Part shown: positions 26,059 to 35,660 of the stretch, one piece after another
Layout: each line of letters opens with the position of its first letter
How positions within the stretch are numbered: position 1 is the stretch's first letter
From: Methylomonas rosea
GTDB taxonomy: Bacteria > Pseudomonadota > Gammaproteobacteria > Methylococcales > Methylomonadaceae
Assembly (NCBI RefSeq): GCF_024505055.1
Contig: NZ_JANIBL010000030.1
Span: 1 to 56,309, forward strand
DNA length: 56,309 bases
Direction of reading: 5' to 3'
Program-made: the position numbers and the translations under genes
Notes under the pieces: generated by a model
Database searches by the model: none
What the model saw: only the letters and a program-made list of their open reading frames with translations
What the model was told of the DNA's origin: nothing

Positions 26059-26612
26059 GCGCATTAACCCTCTACCCTGCTAATCAGCCGCAAAACGGCA
26101 ATACCTTCCGGGACTTTGCCGGAATAGCCGAGCAACTGCAAGGGATTGGCGTACAGTTCGAACGATGGCAGGCCGATTGCCAATTTTCGGCTGCGGACGA
26201 TGCCGAGACGGTATTAAAGGCTTATGAAAGTTCGATAGACAAACTCAAACAGCAATATGGTTTTCAGTCGGTAGACGTGACTAGTCTGAACGCCGACCAT
26301 CCCAATAAAGACGCGTTACGGCAGAAGTTTTTATCCGAGCATACGCACAGTGATTTCGAAGTGCGCTTCTTCGTGGAAGGCAAAGGGCTGTTTTATCTGC
26401 ATGTCGGCGACCAGGTTTATGCGGTACTGTGCGAGCAAGGCGATCTGATTAGTGTGCCGGCCAACACCACGCATTGGTTCGACATGGGCGAAACCCCGGC
26501 GTTTAAATGCATTCGTTTATTCACGACCGAAGACGGCTGGGTGGCGGAGTTTACCGGCAATCCGATTGCCGAAAGCTTTCCGACTTTGGATCAATATTTG
26601 ACCGCGTTATGA
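26055..26612 (+). CDS. mtnD: Acireductone dioxygenase
   Basis: A 185-residue cupin with the metal-binding set EHTHSDFEVRFFVEGKG (His, His and Glu) and the later His of VPANTTHWFDMG. It oxidises acireductone; with Fe the product is the methionine precursor 2-keto-4-methylthiobutyrate, with Ni the reaction is off-pathway. Start and end overlap mtnB and mtnC by four bases each. Length is normal for the bacterial enzyme. Confidence 0.95.
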   Translation: MSALTLYPANQPQNGNTFRDFAGIAEQLQGIGVQFERWQADCQFSAADDAETVLKAYESSIDKLKQQYGFQSVDVTSLNADHPNKDALRQKFLSEHTHSDFEVRFFVEGKGLFYLHVGDQVYAVLCEQGDLISVPANTTHWFDMGETPAFKCIRLFTTEDGWVAEFTGNPIAESFPTLDQYLTAL

Positions 26613-27283
26613 TCAAAGCCATCGTCACCGATATCGAAGGCACGACTTCGTCGCTGTCGTTTGTAAAAGATGTGTTGTTTCCGTATGCCCGCGCCCACTT
26701 GCCGGATTTTATTAGAAACCATCGAGCGCAAACCGAGATAAAGCCATTATTGGCCGAGGCCAAGGAAATTGCCGGCGGTGAACTGGATGAGGAGGCGCTG
26801 ATTGCGCAATTTATCCACTGGATAGATACCGATCAAAAACTTACGCCGTTAAAATCCTTACAGGGTTTGATCTGGCAGGATGGATATCGCAACGGTGATT
26901 TCACCGGCCATGTCTACGAAGATGCAGTGCGCAACTTAAGAAACTGGTTTGGCTTGGGCTACAAGCTATATGTCTATTCATCCGGCTCGGTGCAGGCGCA
27001 AAAACTGCTGTTTGGATACAGCGACTTCGGCGATCTCACGCCAATATTTTCCGGTTACTTCGATACGCACATTGGCGGTAAGAAAGAGGCCATTTCCTAT
27101 GAGCATATTGCCGCCGAACTCGGCTTACCGGCCGAACAAATCCTGTTTTTGTCGGATATAAAGGACGAATTGGACGCTGCCCGTCAGGCCGGTTTCGCGA
27201 CCTGCTGGCTGGTGCGCGAGCAGGTGCCAGATGCCGGCGCCGAACATGTTCAAGTCAGCGACTTTGACGGCATTCATCTGTAA
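26609..27283 (+). CDS. mtnC: Enolase-phosphatase E1
   Basis: A 224-residue HAD-superfamily enzyme: IKAIVTDIEGTTSSLSFVKD (nucleophile Asp in the DxEGT motif characteristic of E1), YVYSSGSVQAQKLLFGY, and ILFLSDIKDELDAARQAGF (motif IV). It carries out the enolase and phosphatase steps of methionine salvage before MtnD. ATG 26609 overlaps the mtnD stop; an in-frame extension upstream lies inside mtnD. Confidence 0.95.
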   Translation: MIKAIVTDIEGTTSSLSFVKDVLFPYARAHLPDFIRNHRAQTEIKPLLAEAKEIAGGELDEEALIAQFIHWIDTDQKLTPLKSLQGLIWQDGYRNGDFTGHVYEDAVRNLRNWFGLGYKLYVYSSGSVQAQKLLFGYSDFGDLTPIFSGYFDTHIGGKKEAISYEHIAAELGLPAEQILFLSDIKDELDAARQAGFATCWLVREQVPDAGAEHVQVSDFDGIHL

Positions 27284-27301
27284 ACGCGGCACCATTAGCC
27301 T

Positions 27302-28192
27302 ATGAAGATAGCAATCCTGTCGCGCGACGCGACGCTGTATTCCAGCGTCCGGCTGCTGGAAGCCGCCGCCGCCCGCGGTCATGAGGCCAGGGTATTGGAC
27401 CCGACCCATTGTTATATGAACATCACCTCGATGAAGCCGTCCATTCATTACATGGGCGAAAATCTGGTGGGTTACGATGCGGTCATTCCCCGCATCGGCG
27501 CGTCTATCACCTTTTACGGCACGGCGGTGTTGCGGCAGTTCGAGGTGATGAACACCTTCGTCCTCAACAATTCCGCATCGATCAGCCGCTCCCGCGACAA
27601 ACTGGCGTCCAGTCAATTGCTGGCCCGCAAAGGCATCGACCTGCCGATTACCGCGTTTGCTCACAATCCGGACAATATCGAAGATCTAATCGCTGAAGTC
27701 GGCGGCGCACCGCTGGTGATCAAACTGGTGGAAGGCTCGCAAGGTATAGGCGTGGTACTCGCTGAAACTCACAATGCCGCGCATAGCGTAATTCAGGCCT
27801 TCATGGGCCTAAACGCCAACATCATGGTGCAGGAGTTCATTCAGGAAGCCGCCGGTAGCGACATCCGCTGCTTCGTGATCGGCGACAAGGTGGTAGCGGC
27901 GATGAAACGTCAAGGCCGCGAAGGCGAGTTTCGTTCCAATCTGCATCGTGGCGGCACGGCCACGCTGGTCAGGCTGACTCCGCAGGAACGCTCGGCGGCG
28001 GTACGCGCCGCGAAAATCATGGGTCTAAATGTCTGCGGCGTCGATTTGCTGCGCTCCAAACGCGGACCGCTGGTGATGGAAGTCAATTCCTCGCCTGGTT
28101 TGGAAGGCATAGAAAAGACCAGCGACAAAGATATTGCCGGCTTGATGATCGAATATATTGAAAAGAATGTCGGGAAAAATAAATCCGGGTAA
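27302..28192 (+). CDS. rimK: RimK-type alpha-L-glutamate ligase
   Basis: A 296-residue ATP-grasp protein: [40 protein letters not shown], the ATP-grasp [19 protein letters not shown], and [20 protein letters not shown] with ending [10 protein letters not shown]. RimK adds glutamates to the C-terminus of ribosomal protein S6 in enterics. Length and motifs match. It lies 18 bases after mtnC, so may share its transcript; its stop codon is inside the stem of a strong terminator. Confidence 0.92.
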   Translation: MKIAILSRDATLYSSVRLLEAAAARGHEARVLDPTHCYMNITSMKPSIHYMGENLVGYDAVIPRIGASITFYGTAVLRQFEVMNTFVLNNSASISRSRDKLASSQLLARKGIDLPITAFAHNPDNIEDLIAEVGGAPLVIKLVEGSQGIGVVLAETHNAAHSVIQAFMGLNANIMVQEFIQEAAGSDIRCFVIGDKVVAAMKRQGREGEFRSNLHRGGTATLVRLTPQERSAAVRAAKIMGLNVCGVDLLRSKRGPLVMEVNSSPGLEGIEKTSDKDIAGLMIEYIEKNVGKNKSG

Positions 28193-28211
28193 TCGGCGAC
28201 CCGGATTTATT
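28178..28211. terminator. Bidirectional rho-independent terminator
   Basis: A perfect 13-bp stem, AATAAATCCGGGT (28178-28190) and ACCCGGATTTATT (28199-28211), with an 8-base loop between convergent rimK and exbD. A/T-rich ends on both sides allow function on either strand. The stem includes the last codons of rimK. Confidence 0.85.
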
Positions 28212-28278
28212 AAACAGAATAGTTAAAGCGTTCGAGGGTAGAGCGCGGGTTGGGCAAACAAAACCCAGCCGATATTGC

Positions 28279-28689
28279 CTATTTTTCCAGGGTCACAAAT
28301 GCCAGTTTGGAAATACCGGCATGTTGCACTGTAGCCATCACTTCCGCAACTTTGCCGTAATTTACGCCTTGATCGGCATAAATATGAATGATTAGCTCGG
28401 GGTTGCCGGCCAACTCGCTTCTTAGCGTGGTATCCAACGCCGCTAAATCGGCCACGGCGTTTTTATTCAGGGTCACGGCGCCTTGCGCGTCTATACCTAA
28501 TTGCATCGGCTGCTTTTCCAAATCCGGCGTAGTGGAGGCCGTTTTCGGCAAAGCCACGTTGACCGATTGGGTCAACAACGGTGCGGTGACCAACAAGATA
28601 ATCACCAACACCAACATCACATCTACCAGCGGCGTAACATTAATTTCGCTTACCGGCCCATCGTCGTCTGAGTTTGTTTTAAATCCCAT
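28279..28689 (-). CDS. exbD: ExbD/TolR-family biopolymer transport protein
   Basis: A 136-residue protein: short cytoplasmic start, one membrane helix VTPLVDVMLVLVIILLVTAP with the conserved Asp (PLVDVML) that carries protons, and a periplasmic domain ending ATVQHAGISKLAFVTLEK. With ExbB it energises TonB. Third gene of tonB-exbB-exbD, five bases after exbB. Confidence 0.93.
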   Translation of the reverse strand: MGFKTNSDDDGPVSEINVTPLVDVMLVLVIILLVTAPLLTQSVNVALPKTASTTPDLEKQPMQLGIDAQGAVTLNKNAVADLAALDTTLRSELAGNPELIIHIYADQGVNYGKVAEVMATVQHAGISKLAFVTLEK

Positions 28690-28693
28690 GTAA

Positions 28694-29374
28694 TTAATCC
28701 TTGTTTTTACTGGTATTGATGTTTGAGTCGCCGAAGGCGATGTGGAGAAAACCGTCGACGAAATTTTCCAGCGAAGCCCGATGGTGCTTGGCGCGACGCT
28801 GGAAGAAATTATAGGCCAACACTGCCGGTACGGCTACGGCGATACCGATAGCCGTGGCAATTAATGCATCGCCGATAGGCCCGGCTACCACGTCCAAACT
28901 GGCCGAACCGCTGGCGCTGATATCGTGCATGGCATGCATAATGCCTAGCACGGTACCGAACAGGCCGACGAATGGCGCGGTGCTGCCGATGCTGGCCAGC
29001 ATGGTCAAGCCGCTTTCCATCCGGCGCTGCTCGTCCTGCGTCTGTTTACGTAAGGTTTGTTCCAGCAAGTCTTGTGGAGAGCCACGAAATTTCAGGCTGG
29101 TGCAAGTTTCCGGATGCGTCATTTCCGCCAGCCAGGCAAATCCGCAGCCGGCGATGCGGGCTTTCGGGCCGCGCGCGGTTTCCGGAGGCAGTTGTTCAGC
29201 GGCTTTTAAATCTGTAGCGTCCCAAAAAGCGGTGTTGTACTGTTTGTTATAATAATTATTCTTGGCAAACTGCCAGATTTTGAAAAAAATCAAAGTCCAC
29301 GTTATCAACGAAAACACCAGCAATGTGTAAAGGGTAGCGTCGATAACCGCTTCCGGGGCTATATGGTAGGGCAT
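28694..29374 (-). CDS. exbB: ExbB/TolQ/MotA-family proton channel protein
   Basis: A 226-residue membrane protein with an N-terminal helix ([19 protein letters not shown]) and the conserved helices [20 protein letters not shown] and [20 protein letters not shown]. It forms the pentameric channel that with ExbD converts proton-motive force into TonB movement. 16 bases after tonB on the minus strand. Confidence 0.93.
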   Translation of the reverse strand: MPYHIAPEAVIDATLYTLLVFSLITWTLIFFKIWQFAKNNYYNKQYNTAFWDATDLKAAEQLPPETARGPKARIAGCGFAWLAEMTHPETCTSLKFRGSPQDLLEQTLRKQTQDEQRRMESGLTMLASIGSTAPFVGLFGTVLGIMHAMHDISASGSASLDVVAGPIGDALIATAIGIAVAVPAVLAYNFFQRRAKHHRASLENFVDGFLHIAFGDSNINTSKNKD

Positions 29375-29389
29375 TAATCTCTCCGATTT

Positions 29390-30181
29390 TTATTCACGCA
29401 AAGTAAAAATTATTGGCACAATCACCGAACTGGCCACCGGCGTTTCGCCGCGTTTGGCCGGAATGAATTTCCATTTTTTCACGGCTTCCACCGCCGATTC
29501 GTCAAGCATTTCGTGGCCGCTGCTATGTTCGACAGCCACCGAATCGCTCAAGCCTTCCGCCGACACCTGCACCCGCAACATCACCTTGCCCTGCCATCCG
29601 CGGCTTTTAGCAATCATCGGATATTCGGGCTTGGGGTTATGGGCATAATTGGCCCGAAAATTAGCTTCGGTAAACTGCTCGGCGTTGGTCGCGGTAGTGC
29701 TGGTTGTCGTAGTCGTCACCGGCGGATTGCTAGCGGTATTAGTTACCGGTGTCGGTTGCGGCTCGGAAACAGGCTCCACCGGCGCATATTCCGGCGCCTT
29801 TTGCACGATGGGCGGCGCTTTTTTCGGAACCGGCTTCGGCTGCGGCTTTTTCGGTGGCGGCTCTTTTTTAGGTGGCGGCGGTGCTGGAGGCGGCGGAGCC
29901 GCAGCAGGCTTTGGCGCCGACATTGCTATCATCGACACTTCCATCATCAAAGGCTGTGCCGGCGTGACTTTTTCCTCGGGTCTCAATAATTGCTGCAAAC
30001 CCCAAATATGCAGCAACAATACCAGAAGGGTTAACAGCCTGAGCATGCTGGCGGGCCGCTCTTCGCCCAATAGGGTCCGCCAAAATGAGCCGGAACCGCT
30101 TGCCACCGCCGGCAGATAACCGCCGAATGACGCTAACTCTTTATTTTGCAAAGCATCCTCGTGGTTTTTAAATAAATACAT
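29390..30181 (-). CDS. tonB: TonB energy-transducing protein
   Basis: About 263 residues from MYLFKNHEDALQ: one membrane helix (MLRLLTLLVLLLHIWGLQQL), a Pro/Lys-rich periplasmic spacer (PPPPAPPPPKKEPPPKK), a Thr/Ser-rich stretch, and the TonB C-terminal domain with YPMIAKSRGWQGKVMLRVQV and AVEAVKKWKFIPAKRG. It transmits energy to TonB-dependent outer-membrane receptors, for example for iron or copper chelates. The N-terminal extension of ~70 residues before the membrane helix is longer than usual; an internal ATG at the helix (MLRLL) is a possible alternative start. Confidence 0.9.
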   Translation of the reverse strand: MYLFKNHEDALQNKELASFGGYLPAVASGSGSFWRTLLGEERPASMLRLLTLLVLLLHIWGLQQLLRPEEKVTPAQPLMMEVSMIAMSAPKPAAAPPPPAPPPPKKEPPPKKPQPKPVPKKAPPIVQKAPEYAPVEPVSEPQPTPVTNTASNPPVTTTTTSTTATNAEQFTEANFRANYAHNPKPEYPMIAKSRGWQGKVMLRVQVSAEGLSDSVAVEHSSGHEMLDESAVEAVKKWKFIPAKRGETPVASSVIVPIIFTLRE

Positions 30182-30406
30182 ATAAACTGTTGAATACAAA
30201 ATTAAGCGCGATTCGAATTTAGCCGGGCATTGTAAATTAATACGTCCTAGCGCGACAGCCATCCTTACAGGAGATGACGCTATCCAACCATTCCCTACTA
30301 AGACGTTTCAGCCGTTAAAATCCCCACTGGCTGACGACGATTTCGGGCTAAATTACAATCTGTGGCATAATTTCCGCTCCCGTCTTGTATCTCCGATTCA
30401 TTCCAT

Positions 30407-32293
30407 ATGCCCGTAAAACAATCCGATCATACCCAGGGACAAGTCAACACACTGGCTTTAAGTGCGATAGGCGTGGTGTTTGGGGACATCGGCACCAGCC
30501 CATTGTATGCGGTAAAAGAGGTTTTTCACGGCGGCTTGCCGACCGACGCCACCCATGTGCTCGGGGTGTTGTCCTTGATCTTTTGGGCCATCACCTTGGT
30601 GGTAACCACCAAATACGCGATTTTTATCATGCGCGCCGACAACAAGGGCGAAGGCGGCATCATGGCCTTGATGGCCTTGGCGTTGCACGGTTCCAGGGAC
30701 AATCCGGAACGTAAGGCATTTATCGTCACTATCGGTCTGCTTGGCGCTTCGCTGTTTTACGGCGACAGCATGATTACACCGGCTATTTCGGTGCTCAGCG
30801 CCGTGGAAGGCTTGCAAATCGTGGCGCCGCGCCTGGAACACTACGTTTTGCCGATTACCATTGTCGTGCTCAGTGTACTGTTCTTTATCCAGACCAAAGG
30901 CACCGGCAAAGTCGGCAGAATGTTTGCGCCCATCATGTGTTTCTGGTTTGCCTCGCTGGGGCTTTTGGGTGTCGTCAATATTGTCCAACACCCGGATGTA
31001 CTGATGGCGATCAACCCTTACTATGCGGTCAGTTTGTTGTTCGAACTGGGCTGGAAGGGCTTTTTAATCATGGGGGCGGTGGTGCTGGCGATTACCGGCG
31101 CGGAAGCCTTATATGCCGATATGGGACATTTCGGCTTGAAGCCGATTCGGCGTGCCTGGTTTTATTTCGTATTTCCGGCCTTGCTGCTCAATTACTTCGG
31201 CCAAGGCGCGTTGCTGATCGGCAATCCCAAGGCTGTCGAAAATCCGTTTTATTTGATGGCGCCGCACTGGGCCATGTATCCGTTGCTGATTCTGGCCACA
31301 CTGTCCACCGTGATCGCCTCGCAAGCTGTCATTTCCGGCGCGTTTTCGGTAACCCGGCAAGCCATCCAACTTGGATACTGCCCAAGGATGAATATTCGCC
31401 ACACCTCCGGCGACGAAATGGGCCAAGTCTATCTGCCTGCTGTCAATTGGTTACTGTTGGTCTCGGTGTTTATTTTAGTTTTGAGTTTCAGATCTTCGTC
31501 CGCATTGGCATCGGCTTACGGCATTGCGGTGACCGGCACGATGATCGTCGATACCATCCTGGCGTTTATTGTGATCCAGGCACTATGGCAATGGAACAGA
31601 GCCACCAGTATTACTTTCCTATCGACATTTTTAGTTATCGATCTATTGTTCCTGTCTTCCAACAGCCTGAAAATCCCTCATGGCGGCTGGTTGCCTCTGG
31701 TGGTGGGTACGGTGTTGTTTTTAATTATGACTACCTGGATCAAAGGCAAGGAATTATTGGCCAGATATCTGGAAGAAAGAAGGGTGCTGTTTGAAGAGCT
31801 GGACGAACGCTTGAAAGACCGGCCCCTGGTTACGGTGCCCGGCACCGCCATTTATATGGCCCGCAGCGTCCACGGCGTGCCGCAGGTGCTGCTGCATAAT
31901 CTGGAGCATAACCATGTGATGCACGAAAAACTCATCGTGCTGACCATCGTGACTCGCGAAGAGCCTTATGTCGATGAAGCGCACCGGGTAAAAATCCGTA
32001 TGTTCGGCGACAGCGGTAATTTTTACCGGGTGAAACTTTACTTCGGTTTCCAGGAGGAACAGGACGTGCGGCGCGCCCTGCAACTTTGCTGTCACGAAGG
32101 TTTGGATATCGATCAAAAAACCGTATCGTTTTTCATCGGCAGCGAAAAACTTTCGTTCCGTCGTAAAAGCCCGATGCCGAAATGGCGGCGTTCCTTGTTC
32201 AGCTTCTTAACGCACAATTCCAGCAGTGCGATAGAGTATTTCAAAATCCCCGTCGAACGCGTGATCGAGCTGGGGATACGCATCGAATTGTAG
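30407..32293 (+). CDS. kup: Kup-type potassium transporter
   Basis: A 628-residue protein with the Kup/HAK/KT signatures VFGDIGTSPLYAVKEVF, SLIFWAITLVVTTKYAIFIM, NKGEGGIMALMALAL and about twelve membrane helices over residues 15-440, followed by a cytoplasmic C-terminal domain (VPGTAIYMARSVHGVPQVLL). It takes up K+ with protons at low affinity. Length is normal. Divergent from tonB. Confidence 0.95.
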   Translation: MPVKQSDHTQGQVNTLALSAIGVVFGDIGTSPLYAVKEVFHGGLPTDATHVLGVLSLIFWAITLVVTTKYAIFIMRADNKGEGGIMALMALALHGSRDNPERKAFIVTIGLLGASLFYGDSMITPAISVLSAVEGLQIVAPRLEHYVLPITIVVLSVLFFIQTKGTGKVGRMFAPIMCFWFASLGLLGVVNIVQHPDVLMAINPYYAVSLLFELGWKGFLIMGAVVLAITGAEALYADMGHFGLKPIRRAWFYFVFPALLLNYFGQGALLIGNPKAVENPFYLMAPHWAMYPLLILATLSTVIASQAVISGAFSVTRQAIQLGYCPRMNIRHTSGDEMGQVYLPAVNWLLLVSVFILVLSFRSSSALASAYGIAVTGTMIVDTILAFIVIQALWQWNRATSITFLSTFLVIDLLFLSSNSLKIPHGGWLPLVVGTVLFLIMTTWIKGKELLARYLEERRVLFEELDERLKDRPLVTVPGTAIYMARSVHGVPQVLLHNLEHNHVMHEKLIVLTIVTREEPYVDEAHRVKIRMFGDSGNFYRVKLYFGFQEEQDVRRALQLCCHEGLDIDQKTVSFFIGSEKLSFRRKSPMPKWRRSLFSFLTHNSSSAIEYFKIPVERVIELGIRIEL

Positions 32294-32308
32294 ATTGTCC
32301 CGGCAACG

Positions 32309-32761
32309 TTAATCGCCGCGTCTTCCGAAACGGCCGCCCCAACCACCGCGCGGTTGACGGTCGCCGTCGCCATCCCTGCGACCGAAACCACGTTCTTGCC
32401 GCTCCGGCATCGATTGCTGCTGATGGGGCCTTTGTTCGGCGTGCTGTTCCCGAACAAAGTCCCGACGCCCGAAATCCCGACCGCCCCAGCCACCATTGTG
32501 ACGATCGAAATGCGGTGATGGTTGATGCCAGTCATGGTGATCGTCGTGATGATGCTCCGAGCGATAACTCGGCTGCACATAGTATCTGCCATACGTGATG
32601 CTGGTGCTCGGGCTGGAATAGCCGCGGCCATAGCTTTGGTAATGGCTTGGCGACGAATAGCCACTGCCGTAACTCCCATAACCACGCTGATAATAGCCGG
32701 TCGCGCAACCCGACAGGGTTAATGCGGCGATGGTGAGAATGGCGACTTGTATGGTTTTCAT
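32309..32761 (-). CDS. Tyr/Gly/Arg-rich lipoprotein
   Basis: A 150-residue protein with signal peptide and lipobox (VAILTIAALTLSGCATG; Cys at residue 19). The mature part is low complexity: YQRGYGSYGSGYSSPS, a His/Asp patch HHHDDHHDWHQ that could bind metal, and a Gly/Arg/Gln-rich tail (RGGWGGRFGRRGD). It resembles the lipoprotein at 15253-15510 in composition. No known family; outer-membrane or periplasmic. It lies 15 bases from the end of convergent kup. Confidence 0.72.
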   Translation of the reverse strand: MKTIQVAILTIAALTLSGCATGYYQRGYGSYGSGYSSPSHYQSYGRGYSSPSTSITYGRYYVQPSYRSEHHHDDHHDWHQPSPHFDRHNGGWGGRDFGRRDFVREQHAEQRPHQQQSMPERQERGFGRRDGDGDRQPRGGWGGRFGRRGD

Positions 32762-32841
32762 GACTGCCTCTTGGCTGGTTGGCCCTCTAATGTTTAGTTG
32801 AGCTCAAGCTTACTCCAGGCAGACTTAATCGATGCTTAAAG

Positions 32842-33711
32842 TCAGCCAGCAACCAAAAAATGTTCCGGCTCGGCAATCACCGGATTACTCAGCGTGCCGA
32901 TGCCTTCGATTTCGATGCGTACCGTCTGCCCCGGTTTTAGATAGCCGCGCGGCTTCATTTTTACCCCCACGCCGGCCGGCGTGCCGGTGCTGATTACATC
33001 GCCAGGTTCGAGTGTCATCACTTGCGTCAGATACGCAATTAACTCGTAGCAGTTAAAAATCATCTCGCTGGTATTGCCGTTTTGCCGCAACTCGTCGTCC
33101 ACCCAGGTTTTTAAGCTCAGATTGTGCGGGTCGGCGATTTCGTCGGCAGTGACCAGCCAAGGCCCCAGCGGGCCATGAGTATCAAACGACTTGCCCAAGG
33201 TCCAGGTCGGCGTGCGCTGCTGCCAGTCGCGCACTGTCACATCATTGCAAATGGTGTAAGCGGCGATCACGTCATGTGCTTGTTCGACCGGCACCTGTTT
33301 GCAGCGCTTTCCAATCACGAATGCCAGTTCGCCTTCGTAATCCACTTTGTCCGATACGGGTGGCACATGTATCGCGTCGCCGTCGGCGATGACACAAGTA
33401 CTTTGTTTGGTGAAAAAAGTCGGATATTCCGGCTTTTCCAAACCCGTTTCACCGATGTGATCGGCATAATTCAAACCAACCCCCAGCAACTTACCTGGAC
33501 GCTGAATCGGCGCCAGCAGTTGCACATCGCTCAAGGGTATGCGGTTGCCGCCGGCATCGATCAGCTTTTGCAGCGCTTGTCTTGCCGGCTCTCCAGCCGC
33601 TAGAAAATCGAGCATATTGCCGGGCAAATCCGCGCCAGCCGGGACGATTTGCTCGGCAAGCAGCGCGCCGATTTGAATTTGACCGTTGTGTTTAAAGCTC
33701 AGCAGTTTCAT
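32842..33711 (-). CDS. Fumarylacetoacetate hydrolase (FAH) family protein
   Basis: A 289-residue protein: LLGVGLNYADHIGETGLEKP, YPTFFTKQSTCVI, the metal-binding VDYEGELAFVIGKRC (Glu-Glu-Asp set with a later Asp in ICNDVTVRDWQ), and GDVISTGTPAGVGVKMKPRG. The family includes hydrolases of acylpyruvates and isomerases of homoprotocatechuate degradation; substrate cannot be decided. Divergent from the sMMO operon; a functional link is not evident. Confidence 0.9.
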   Translation of the reverse strand: MKLLSFKHNGQIQIGALLAEQIVPAGADLPGNMLDFLAAGEPARQALQKLIDAGGNRIPLSDVQLLAPIQRPGKLLGVGLNYADHIGETGLEKPEYPTFFTKQSTCVIADGDAIHVPPVSDKVDYEGELAFVIGKRCKQVPVEQAHDVIAAYTICNDVTVRDWQQRTPTWTLGKSFDTHGPLGPWLVTADEIADPHNLSLKTWVDDELRQNGNTSEMIFNCYELIAYLTQVMTLEPGDVISTGTPAGVGVKMKPRGYLKPGQTVRIEIEGIGTLSNPVIAEPEHFLVAG

Positions 33712-33809
33712 TGCGAATTTTCTCGTAATCCAAACAAAACCGGCATTGTATCCCAGTGCCGGTATCGATCAGCAAACCCGGCGAACTAGACGTCTTATTT
33801 CTAAGCAGT

Positions 33810-33824
33810 GTCCAGTTATTGGAC
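33810..33824. promoter_or_regulatory. Candidate upstream activator site for sMMO operon
   Basis: GTCCA (33810-33814) and TGGAC (33820-33824) form a perfect inverted repeat with a 5-base centre, 88 bases before the -24 element. Sigma-54 activators commonly bind such dyads 80-150 bases upstream. MmoR binding is inferred only. Confidence 0.4.
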
Positions 33825-33911
33825 GTTCATTCTTAAAAAGCGCAGCCTCAAAGCCATAGACAATTTTCTCTAAGACATTGTTAGTAAAGACTTAATCAAA
33901 ATTCTAAATAC

Positions 33912-33927
33912 TGGCACACGTGTTGCT
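33912..33927 (+). promoter_or_regulatory. Sigma-54 promoter of the sMMO operon
   Basis: TGGCAC (33912-33917), five bases, TTGCT (33923-33927): a full match to the -24/-12 consensus TGGCAC-N5-TTGCW. It lies 121 bases before the mmoX start, giving an untranslated leader of about 110 bases. sMMO promoters in other methanotrophs are sigma-54 dependent and need MmoR. Confidence 0.92.
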
Positions 33928-34048
33928 TTTTGACCTCCGAGGCTGGCGTCAGTCCAGGCCAATCAGCGCTTTAAGGCAACGGAAAGTCACCGCTTAGCTG
34001 AATGACGACAGCCTCGCCATTCTTATAACACCACAACGAGGATTCAAT

Positions 34049-35632
34049 ATGGCTATAAGTACTGCTACAAAAGCCGCTACCGATGCGTTGGCCGCCAATC
34101 CGGCGCCCGTCAGTGTAGGTGCACAGGAAGTTCACCGCTGGATGCAGAGCTTTACCTGGGATTTTGATAAAAATCGGACCAAGTATTCCACCAAATACAA
34201 AATGGCCAACGATACCAAGGAGCAGTTCAAGCTGATCGCTAAAGAATATGCGCGCATGGAATCGGTTAAGGACGAGCGTCAATTCGGTAGCTTGCAAGAC
34301 GTGTTGACGCGGGTGGATGCCGCCAATCGCGTGCATCCGAAATGGAATGAATCGATGAAGGTCATCTCCAACTTCCTGGAAGTGGGCGAATACAATGCGA
34401 TCGCCGCGACTGGTATGTTGTGGGACTCAGCGACCGCACCCGAACAAAAAAACGGTTACTTGGGCCAAGTGCTGGACGAAATTCGTCACACCAACCAATG
34501 TGCTTACATCAACTATTACTTTGCCAAACAAGGTCAGGATGCCGCCGGCCATAACGATGCGCGCCGCACTCGAGCCATTGGTCCATTGTGGAAAGGCATG
34601 AAGCGGGTGTTCTCCGACGGCTTTATTTCCGGCGATGCGGTGGAGTGTTCCATCAACCTGCAATTGGTCGGTGAAGCCTGCTTTACCAACCCATTGATCG
34701 TGGCGGTAACCGAGTGGGCGTCCGCCAATGGCGACGAAATGACACCGACTGTGTTCCTGTCCATCGAAACCGACGAACTGCGCCACATGGCCAACGGTTA
34801 TCAAACCGTGGTATCCATCGCCAACGACGAAGCGGCTTCGAAATATCTGAACACCGATTTGAACAACGCCTTCTGGACCCAACAAAAGTACTTCACACCG
34901 GTATTGGGCATGATGTTCGAGTACGGCAGTCATTTCAAAGTCGAGCCTTGGGTAAAAACCTGGAATCGCTGGGTGTACGAAGATTGGGGCGGCATTTGGA
35001 TCGGTCGCCTGGGCAAATACGGCGTGGAATCGCCACGCAGCTTACGCGACGCCAAAAAAGATGCGTACTGGGCGCATCACGACTTGTTCCTGATTGCTTA
35101 TGCCTTGTGGCCCACCGGTTTCTTCCGTTTGAGCCTGCCAACCCAGGAAGAGGCTGATTGGTACGAAGCCAACTACCCAGGCTGGTACGACATGTACGGC
35201 AAAGTCTATGACGAATGGCGTGCGCGAGGTTGCGAAGATCCCAGCAGCGGCTTCCTGCCCATCCAATGGTTTATCGAAAACAACCATCCGATCTATATCG
35301 ACCGGGTTTCGCAAGTACCGTTCTGCCCTAGTTACTGCAAAGGCGAAAGCACTCTGCGCGTTCTTGAATACAACGGCAAAAAACATTCCTTCAGCGACCA
35401 GTGGGGCGAAAGAATGTGGCTGTCGGAACCCGAGCGTTATGAGTGCCAAAACATCTTCGAGCAATACGAAGGTCGCGAACTGTCCGAAGTGATTGCCGAA
35501 GGTTTTGGTCTGCGCAGCGACGGCAAAACCCTGATCAGCCAGCCACACACCAAAAAAGACGGCAAGCTGTGGACACTGGACGACATCAAACGGATTAACT
35601 GTGTGTTTTCCGATCCTTTGAAAGCCCTCTAA
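34049..35632 (+). CDS. mmoX: Soluble methane monooxygenase hydroxylase alpha subunit
   Basis: A 527-residue protein, full family length. The di-iron ligands fall at their standard positions: Glu114 (EVGEYN), Glu144 and His147 (LDEIRH), Glu209 (LVGEACFT), Glu243 and His246 (TDELRHM); Cys151 and Thr213 of the active site are present. It holds the catalytic centre that oxidises methane to methanol with O2. GAGGA precedes the ATG. First gene of mmoXYBZDC, behind a sigma-54 promoter; sMMO is expressed when copper is scarce. Confidence 0.98.
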   Translation: MAISTATKAATDALAANPAPVSVGAQEVHRWMQSFTWDFDKNRTKYSTKYKMANDTKEQFKLIAKEYARMESVKDERQFGSLQDVLTRVDAANRVHPKWNESMKVISNFLEVGEYNAIAATGMLWDSATAPEQKNGYLGQVLDEIRHTNQCAYINYYFAKQGQDAAGHNDARRTRAIGPLWKGMKRVFSDGFISGDAVECSINLQLVGEACFTNPLIVAVTEWASANGDEMTPTVFLSIETDELRHMANGYQTVVSIANDEAASKYLNTDLNNAFWTQQKYFTPVLGMMFEYGSHFKVEPWVKTWNRWVYEDWGGIWIGRLGKYGVESPRSLRDAKKDAYWAHHDLFLIAYALWPTGFFRLSLPTQEEADWYEANYPGWYDMYGKVYDEWRARGCEDPSSGFLPIQWFIENNHPIYIDRVSQVPFCPSYCKGESTLRVLEYNGKKHSFSDQWGERMWLSEPERYECQNIFEQYEGRELSEVIAEGFGLRSDGKTLISQPHTKKDGKLWTLDDIKRINCVFSDPLKAL

Positions 35633-35660
35633 TCGTTTCAACTCTTTAAGGAAATTGCTT

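Noticed and set aside
29649..30119. Gly-rich rightward frame opposite tonB
   Set aside because: It is the reverse strand of the Pro/Lys-rich TonB spacer; composition follows from that and no start signal is present.
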